Positions 57,056 through 64,000 of a stretch of 64,000 nucleotides of DNA are shown here, piece after piece. This DNA comes from Cordia subcordata (lineage: Eukaryota > Streptophyta > Magnoliopsida > Boraginales > Cordiaceae): contig JAPTOF010000008.1 of NCBI GenBank assembly GCA_028554755.1, forward strand, positions 13,311,001 to 13,375,000, read 5' to 3'. Numbering within the stretch: position 1 is the first letter of the stretch; each line of letters begins with the position of its first letter. The position numbers were made by a program, and so were the translations under genes. A model generated the notes under the pieces. The model ran no database searches, had not been told where the DNA came from, and saw only the letters and a program-made list of their open reading frames with translations.

Positions 57056-59260
57056 TTATACGTCAGCAGAGCCTAGAGAAGTAGTCCCACCTGTATTCGG
57101 TGGGTTGGATATGGATGGAGGATCAATGCTCAATAGGGCCCGATTTGGACGAGGAGTTGGGGGAGTGATGGTGGCCTTAAAGCAGTTGATGTCAACATTT
57201 GAGTATACCTGCTGGACCTCCCGTAGGCAGTTCTTGATAGCTTGCTCAGCGGCCCTCTCTGAACTCAGCCTTGACACACTGGCAACATACTTACCAAACT
57301 TTCTGCTCTTTTTGCAATTACTTACTACAGTCTTTCGGGCCTCTTCAACTGAAGAATCGAATTTAGATTTAAGTCCTTCCTTGGCTGCTTCGGCATCTGC
57401 AAGACTCTTCTCTATCTTTGCCCAGGACAATTGTTCCTTCTTAAGATCCTTTTCTAGCCCAGCACAACGTATTTGCTCATTTGCAAGATCTTTTTCAGCT
57501 TTAATACGTGCTTTCCGTTCATTTTTAAGCAGACGTTGGAGATCCTGGCATTTGTTCGCTATCTTAGGCACCATCATTGCAAAAGAGGAAATTTCATAAA
57601 CAAGCTGCCTTCAGAAAGGCCGTGAATAGCAGTAAGAATCAAAATGTTTCATAGAAGGATATATATACGTACCGTAACACTTTTCCTATGAAAGTTTGAA
57701 AATAGATTTCCCTCAGTTATAATACAAGCAGCGGAATGCATGGTTAAATACTGCCGGCTGTTAGAAGGGGCAACGCCTTTAGGTAGAATCCAGGATGATG
57801 AATCACCTTTCTTTTTCTGATCTTGTGCTAGCCTTTCAACCACCGCTAAGGCAGCGTTCTGATGTTCTTCTGCATCTGAATTACGAACGAAGGGAAAGGT
57901 CAAGAGTAAAAAAAAATGAATGAAAACGATGACGAAAACAAAGAAAAATGAAAAGAAGAAAAGGGAGTGAAAGATGAGCATGGTCATACCTGAGCCGTCA
58001 GAAGAAGATGAGCTGATACTCTCCAGGTCAATCGGAAGTTCGGGAGGCTCGCTGTCTGAGGAATCCTTCACACACTTATCCTCTTCGTTCTCATCTCCGC
58101 TCCTGTGATCGCTTTTCGTCTCATCTAGACTTCTCGAACCAGCAGTAGCACTTGACTTGACCAGGCGGGGGGTTGGCATGGAGGAAGATGTCGTGCCACT
58201 TCTGTCAGACTTAGTGGCCGTATGGCCAGCCCTTCTCTTCGAACAAGTTGGGGGTCTTACCTTGGGGCTGATCATAATAGGTGGGCGTCTCCTAGGTTCC
58301 AGTAGAGTGGCAATGCCTCTCGCAACAAGGCTGTCATGTGTAATCAAATCTCTTATGCGATACGACTGGCTTCTACAATTTGTAGCCAAGGCTAACAAAG
58401 CCCGACGAGCATCCTCACTTAATGTCGGAAGTTCATTTTTTGCGGTGGTAACCTAATATTTGGGGGACATCCCAAACGCCATGTATTCGATCAAGGAATA
58501 AGTATTTCCCTCTCCATGAACCATCGTTATCATGCCGGTCGGGGTTGAAGAGCTTGTAAGATCCGCGTGCAGAAAGGATGAACCAACCAGGTTTCATGGT
58601 AGATCGGATGAGGGATAGTAGCGTCTTAAAGATCGGCATGGAGAAGTGGACTCCTCTCTGTTGCAAAAGGACGAGTGCCGCTAACATGATTTTCCATCCG
58701 CGAGGGTAGAGCTGGCCAGGATTGATCCCAAAGGAATTGAAAATAGCACACTGTGGGGATGTAATGGGACGCGAATTCCCAAGTTAAGGACATCTTGAAA
58801 CATCGTAATTTCTCCTTCAAGAGAGGAGCTTGACCAATCCCTAGGCCTTTGTTGAACTACTACAACATCTTCGCTTAATTGATCGGATTCACTATAGTAT
58901 CTGAACTCCTCCTCTGTGGTGGTGCATTAGATCCCTTCGGCAAAGAACTCCCCAGTAGATTCTCGCTGTCACATCCCGAGACGGATTGGAATACGTAGCT
59001 TGCGATTATCCGTAGTTTGCTCAGCTTGCTTACAGCGCGACATTCCAATGGAGGAGAAGGGGTAGTTGAGAACTCTTCCAAGATAAGTGGCGTAATGAAT
59101 AAGTTGGATAGTCAAACCTGCATCACAAGTAACGTAAGAGTCATAATCCGATGCGAGGGATGATGGTCTGGAGAATTTAAGCAAAAAGAAAGAGGCAACG
59201 AATGAGGAGGCGAAGGCGTGGGCTTACGTCGTCTCGAAGTGTGCTCATTCGCTCAAGGCG
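57056..59260 (-). pseudogene. Antisense extra gene of the gypsy element (PF04195-like)
   Basis: On the minus strand, after SKLSKLRIIASYVFQSVSG, comes the 'putative gypsy type transposon' domain: LNLGIRVPLHPHSVLF, LLSLIRSTMKPGWFILSARG and YKLFNPDRHDNDGSWRGKYL. Then come ALLALATNCRSQSYRIRDLI, an acidic Ser-rich part, and a long coiled coil (NERKARIKAEKDLANEQIRC on). Two introns are visible: 57989-57876 (CTCAG|GTATGA ... AATTCAG) and 57672-57605 (TTACG|GTACGT ... AAGGCAG); splicing joins the frames. Frameshifts near 58720 and 58420 and several stops kill it. Antisense ORFs of this type are known in Tat elements; the function is unknown. Confidence 0.78.
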
Positions 59261-60734
59261 GTGTGTCATCTTCAAAGTGCAAGTAAGGCAAGTGAAAAGG
59301 ACTATGGAAATAAGTTAAGTGGTTTACCAAGGAAGTTGTTCCTCAACGTATTTAGGTAGATTGCCAGGCCATAAAGGTGGAATATTCTTGATCGAAAGCA
59401 CCTATTGAGTAAAATAAATGTATTAGATTTCAAACAATGGGGATGTGGTGTATGAGAAGATTAGATGCAATACAATATGAGAAATATGCAGCGGAATAAA
59501 TGCACCAAAATAAGTCTTGGCGATGTTGGTATCTCTGAGTAAAGTACTAATAAATGGCAGTATAGGTAGAAGAAGAAGTCACAGTGCGGCCTGCGTTGGC
59601 TGTGGCTTGAGCAAGAGCGAAGAGTTGATTTAATTTGTAAAGGACATTACATCTTTTTATAGTAAAATTAAGTAAACTTTTCGAAAAAATGAGCTTGCAA
59701 TGAAACTTTTGTCTGAGTTGGTGTAATCTTCGGTTCGGCTAGCTTGATTTTATCTACGCACCCCCTTAACGCCATCACTTTCAATAGCAGGCCTAAAAGG
59801 TCCCGACGGGCTTGAGCACGTGTCGCCCCACACCTTCGGTGTAGGCCAAGAGGCCTTGTCGATTCTTACTGGTACAAGCCAAGTAGCAGGCCGATCGGAC
59901 TTCCTATTTTTGAAGGGTAAATCACGTGGTAACAAGGTGTAATCCAAGAAGTAGATGCTATGGAATGGCGTTGGGAAGAAATTCGATCTCCAAGCCTTGA
60001 TCACACCGAAATTTTGTCGAGCACTTAGGGATCATGGAAGGATACTAGGTAGCTTTGTGAGGAATTTTCACAAACACCTTGTGACCGTCACTTTAACATG
60101 TTGCTTTAAGGAAGTAACTTAGAACCCTTTCTTCAGATTTTACCTAAACACTTGGAGTACAACAACTAATGGGGTGCCTTATCAATTCGATCTCGCACAT
60201 GTAATAAGGGGGAAGACGAGTGGAGCTCAGTTATTACCTTACTGTTATACCCTGGACACTTAAGGCATGTGGAACCCCGACTTGCCTCATGGACAATCGG
60301 AGACTAGAAGGCACAGTATGATGGGCTTAGAAGAAAGGGTGGGCGATGAAGCGAGCTTTTAAGTTTCTCCGTGAGCTTTAGAAAGCGGATAGGCCTTCGC
60401 GACAAGAGCAAGGTGTTGTATGAACTATGGCAGCTGCTTCTTAATACTAGCTAAAGACTTTAGGTGACATTTTCGAATAAGCTTATGCCTTGCGCAGTAT
60501 TGGCATAATGAGTTTGCAATGTAATTGTCTTTGTTAGACAAGTATGGTTAGGACGAGTACTTTATGACTCGAGGGTACAACATGTAGGCGTGTCGGGCGA
60601 TGGATGGATGGCATGCTAGCTACGCAAAGTAGGGTACGTGTATATGGAGTTGTGTAGTGGTTAATCCTTGAACGCCTCATACCGTGGGTCTCGTACAACA
60701 ACATCACTCTCTAATTCGAAAAAGCTTCGGTTTA
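59261..60734. other. Non-coding 3' region of the gypsy element
   Basis: Probably holds the promoter of the antisense gene and the 3' UTR of the sense transcript. No domain is seen; the ORF 59750-60004 has no similarity I recognise. Confidence 0.55.
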
Positions 60735-60751
60735 AAGAGTGGGGGGACAAT
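60735..60751 (+). promoter_or_regulatory. Polypurine tract
   Basis: AAAGAGTGGGGGGACAA stands directly before the 3' LTR, the place where plus-strand DNA synthesis is primed. Confidence 0.8.
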
Positions 60752-61300
60752 TGTTTGGGCCAAAATAAGGGAGCTTTTGAAGGCCCAAGGGCCCATGATT
60801 ATGATTGGACGAAAGGTTCAATCCATTGTACTACATATTGAGGGTCCAGGGCTCGGTATGAGGATGTGGTTCTACTTATTGGACGAAACTTGTAACGGCA
60901 TGACTAAAGGACTCGATCTTTTATTAGGATGAACATGGGAATGATATGCCTAATCTTGATATAAGATGAGGCTAAGCATGATGACAAGGTAGATGTTGAG
61001 TAAAGTACATATGAGGACATAAGGATTTAAAGGACTCTTTTAGCTAAGGGGCTATAAAAGAACCATGCGACAGAAGGTAAGGAGGCATAAAACATTAACT
61101 TATTCATATATGCAAATCACCCATAACACATCATACAACAATTTTCTGCTTCTTTCCTATTCAAACGCTGACTTGAGCGTCGGAGAACCTTTGGCCGACA
61201 CCACACCGGTGTCAAGGGTTTCATCGTTCACGTCCCTTGTCTTGAAGGTTATTAGGGCCCAAGCCGGTCCAATCCGTGATTGTAGAATCCACCCTCTACA
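60752..61300 (+). repeat. Gypsy 3' LTR
   Basis: It matches the 5' LTR along its whole length with scattered, mainly transition-type differences and a few small indels. It ends CCTCTACA at 61300. Confidence 0.93.
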
Positions 61301-61305
61301 GTATC

Positions 61306-62250
61306 AAAGAAAAAATGACAAACGTCTTGCCTTAGCACTTTTGCTGCTTATAATCACAATGAATTTCTCAAATTCATTGTAATCTAAAGGATAAATACAT
61401 AATCTAATAGATATATTATCAATAACTATTAGAATATTAGAGAATCCTATAAGTATAGAAATATAAAGAATCAAACAAAATGGAAAAAACATCTGAGGTA
61501 GTATTCATAAATTTTATGCCAATATATTAAGAGCATAAGTCCAAAAGAAAAAGGTAAATATGCCATCAGATCAACATTACTGTACATATATGAGTAAAAA
61601 TAATTTAGTGCAGTAAAATATGTATTGAATTTGTGAATATTGTAACAATTTCTCTCTCCAAGAATTCCTCTAAGGCATTCCCACAGATAGGGACACATGG
61701 TTTCTTAAATCTTTTCCTCCTATTAGAAATCAAATATTTATCATACCATAATATCACTGACATTGCATATACAGTGATAATCTACACAGTCATCCATATA
61801 CACTGTGTTATATGAATAAACTACATATTCATTTCACTTACGGGTACATGCATTTGAGAGGGTCCATTTCATTGACAAGTGGACCAATATCTTTTTGGCA
61901 ACATCTCATGTCATTTGAGAGAGAAAACTACTTCACCATGGATTCCACAATAGTATACTATTGTAGATAGATCTTTCATACCACTGATATTTTAATTTTA
62001 TATATCTCAAAATGAATCTTTTAATTTTTCAAAATTGTAAAGTAGGAATTCATGTATTCAAGAATTGATTTGCTTTATAAATTAATCTTAAGTATAAGTT
62101 TCCACAAAACACCTGTATTTTTAATGTTAACAATAGAAATAGAAATCGACTTTTAGATTAAGGGAAAAGGGTAGTTTTAAATCTGAACTTTACAAACTAT
62201 GGAATTAAAAGCCTAAAATTCAAAACCTTTGAAGAACAAATCACTATAGC
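61306..62250. other. AT-rich non-coding region
   Basis: No gene or repeat ends are recognised. Confidence 0.5.
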
Positions 62251-62254
62251 TCTA

Positions 62255-62625
62255 AGTTCGACGTAAGTGGAGTATGCTTTGTTGCATCTACAGTAGCTAA
62301 AATTTGCAGGATTAGGAATTTACTTACTGAGCCTTATGTGCCTTTGTTGCAGCCACCCGAACTCTTATGTGATAATTTTGAAGCGAGTTCTTTGTGTAAT
62401 AATCTAGTGTTTTATTCCTGTATGATACACTTGGCTTTAGATTTTCATTTGTTCCTGGCATGGTTGCCCAAAAGTCTGTAAATGTTGCTTATGTGTCTAC
62501 AAAGAACCAACTAGCTGATATTTTAATGAAGACTTTGCCCAAGACAAAGTTTGCCTTGCTACGGTCCAAAATTAGTGTTGCACAAGGCACCGCAATCTTG
62601 CGGGGCATATTAAGGAAGATCCTCA
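62255..62625 (+). pseudogene. Copia RNase H C-terminal remnant
   Basis: RICRIRNLLTEPYVPLLQPP-like sequence (reading KICRIRNLL), LLCDNFEASSL, HLALDFHLF, then after a frameshift near 62455 AQKSVNVAYVSTKNQLADIL and LPKTKFALLRSKISV. This is the end of copia pol, a different family from that at 16 kb (LPKTKF versus VVLVSKF). The conserved Asp and catalytic parts upstream are gone. Confidence 0.82.
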
Positions 62626-64000
62626 TAGCTTGTGTGTCAGAACTACTTTTCACCCATTTCTCTCATTGTAATCTATCTTGTAGTGTAATCCTATCATCTT
62701 GTACTTATATGTTGTTGCATCATAATGACAGAACATACGCTTCTTTGCTTAGTTATGCTTAGCTTTTTATATTGGTTAATATTTGATGTTTATCTAAGTA
62801 AATTTTTCTTTTCAACCAAAAAGAAAAAGTCAGGTTCACTTGTTGTAGCAAACCAACAATTGAATCTGGATTATTACATTTCATTCTTTGTTGCATATAT
62901 GATTGTACACCTATTTTGGGCTACTTGTAGAGTCACTACATTGTGCACCAATTTTCCTGTGCACCACTTAGCAGCATATATTCACTTTGAAGTGCTACTC
63001 ACGTGCTCAATTAAAAAAAGGAAAAAAAAATTGACAGATCATCATCGTTTTCAACTTCCCATTCCCCCTAAATATAACACCAAAACCCAAAGATACAAGA
63101 CTACAAACTAAAAAAATAAGATGATGGAAAGCAACCCAAAAAAATGAAAGAAAAAAGAAAAAGTAAGAAAAATTCAATAATATTTTTAGTTTTATTTATT
63201 TTCTTTTATTTTATTTAAAATTTAGAAACTTAGAAAATTATTATTTAAAAATTATATATTTCTTATGTTCACAATTTTATATTTCTATGTTCACAATGTT
63301 ATAATTATATTGAACAACTTTTACACACTATTTTCACAAATTTTAATTGTTTATAACTTTATAATATATTTTCATAAGCTTTATGATATATGTTCACAAC
63401 TAGCTATACATATACTTATCTCATAACTTGTGAATTGATTATGGTTCAAAATTTAAAACTTATGTGTTCGTGACTTGTAACTGTATATTCATAGATTTTT
63501 CACAACATATTCACAATAATTTTTATGTTGTTCAGGACACTTGAATCTCAAATTGATAAAGTTATGCATCATTTTCTTCTCTCCATAATATTCATCAATT
63601 TTATATATTAAAATATATATATATATATATATGTATATATATGCCATTATAAATCTTAGAAGCAGATTTTCATCATAACCTAAAGCGTAAAGAGACAAAC
63701 AAGCACTGATGGTGACAACTATTAAAAGATAAACAAGTCACCATGAAATTAGTCATCTTCTATGATTCTCATAATTTTACTTCTCTTGTTCTGGTTTTGC
63801 TAGAGATGGTGGTGGAAGATGTTGGAAGAGATCTGGCCAATAGTGGTGGAAGATGGCAGTGGAAGAGCGAAGGAAGTCTAGTTTGCGCAAAAGGCGAAGG
63901 CGATGAATTTGCAGATTTTTTTAATATAGCGCGTGGAGCTCACTCAAAAGTGGGTGTATGGTACAAGGAGGTGCATGGTTTGTGTGGCGCATAATAAAAT
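62626..64000. other. AT-rich non-coding tail of the window
   Basis: The first part may be a copia LTR remnant. A TA microsatellite lies at 63610-63642. The last frame (63743-63994) is open but I see no known domain; it may extend past the window. Confidence 0.45.
63610..63642. repeat. (TA)n microsatellite
   Basis: About 16 TA units with one interruption, read directly. Confidence 0.9.

Larger units (their letters stand above)
50084..61300 (+). mobile_element. Complete but dead Ty3/gypsy element, Tat lineage
   Basis: An 11.2-kb element with two LTRs (554 and 549 bp), a perfect 5-bp target duplication GTATC on both sides (50079-50083 and 61301-61305), a primer-binding region and a purine tract. 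The plus strand carries gag-protease-RT-RNase H-second RNase H-integrase. A tandem-repeat zone and an antisense extra gene follow before the 3' LTR. The second, archaeal-type RNase H and the antisense gene point to the Tat/Retand/Ogre group. Many stops and frameshifts inactivate it. Confidence 0.93.

Noticed and set aside
56985..57599. 204-codon plus-strand ORF
   Set aside because: It is opposite the coiled-coil exon of the antisense gene, whose frame shows the expected heptads and splice sites.
59750..60004. 84-codon minus-strand ORF in the gypsy 3' region
   Set aside because: No domain; does not connect by splice sites to the antisense gene.

Overview
The window is nuclear DNA of a eudicot plant with a transposon-rich genome. 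Supporting signs are spliced genes with plant GT-AG introns, plant-only gene families, and plant transposon lineages (MuDR-type MULEs, hAT, PIF/Harbinger-type MITEs, Ty1/copia, a Tat-type Ty3/gypsy element, L1 LINE tails). I cannot name the species.

Two host genes look intact. One is a single-exon gene derived from a PIF/Harbinger nuclease (22676-24010, +). The other is a seven-exon gene for the mitochondrial calcium uptake regulator MICU (37192 down to 26219, -). Its exons join in frame to 477 codons plus a stop and encode three EF-hands. Two further host genes are dead copies: a GRWD1-like WD40 gene (8.2-11.2 kb, +) and an ACC-oxidase-like gene (20.9-19.3 kb, -). From memory their Arabidopsis relatives, At2g19540 and At2g19590, lie close together, so this looks like a decaying syntenic block. 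A short Hsp70-interacting-protein (HIP/FAM10-like) C-terminal fragment lies near 14.3 kb.

Layout: 1-2.15 kb AT-rich with a hAT-like element; 2.16-7.97 kb a MULE with ~100-bp TIRs, a dead transposase gene and a convergent GRF-zinc-finger gene; 8.2-11.2 kb GRWD1 pseudogene; 11.2-15.6 kb AT-rich with degenerate tandem repeats and a LINE tail; 15.6-16.9 kb 3' half of a copia element; 17.6-18.0 kb plant-mobile-domain fragment; 19.3-20.9 kb ACO pseudogene split by a MITE; 22.7-24.0 kb Harbinger-derived gene; 26.2-37.2 kb MICU, whose intron 2 holds a copia element containing a Harbinger-like MITE containing a MULE; 38.3-49.5 kb hAT elements, MITEs and satellites in non-coding DNA; 50.08-61.30 kb a complete but dead Tat-lineage gypsy element with LTRs, a 5-bp TSD and an antisense ORF; 61.3-64 kb AT-rich with a copia tail.

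A recurring theme is decay: most premature stops in the MULE, copia, gypsy and GRWD1 copies are what C-to-T or G-to-A transitions make from Trp, Gln or Arg codons. I found no rRNA, tRNA, CRISPR array or bacterial-type operon. The most unusual arrangement is the MULE with a GRF zinc-finger/membrane-anchor gene convergent to its transposase.
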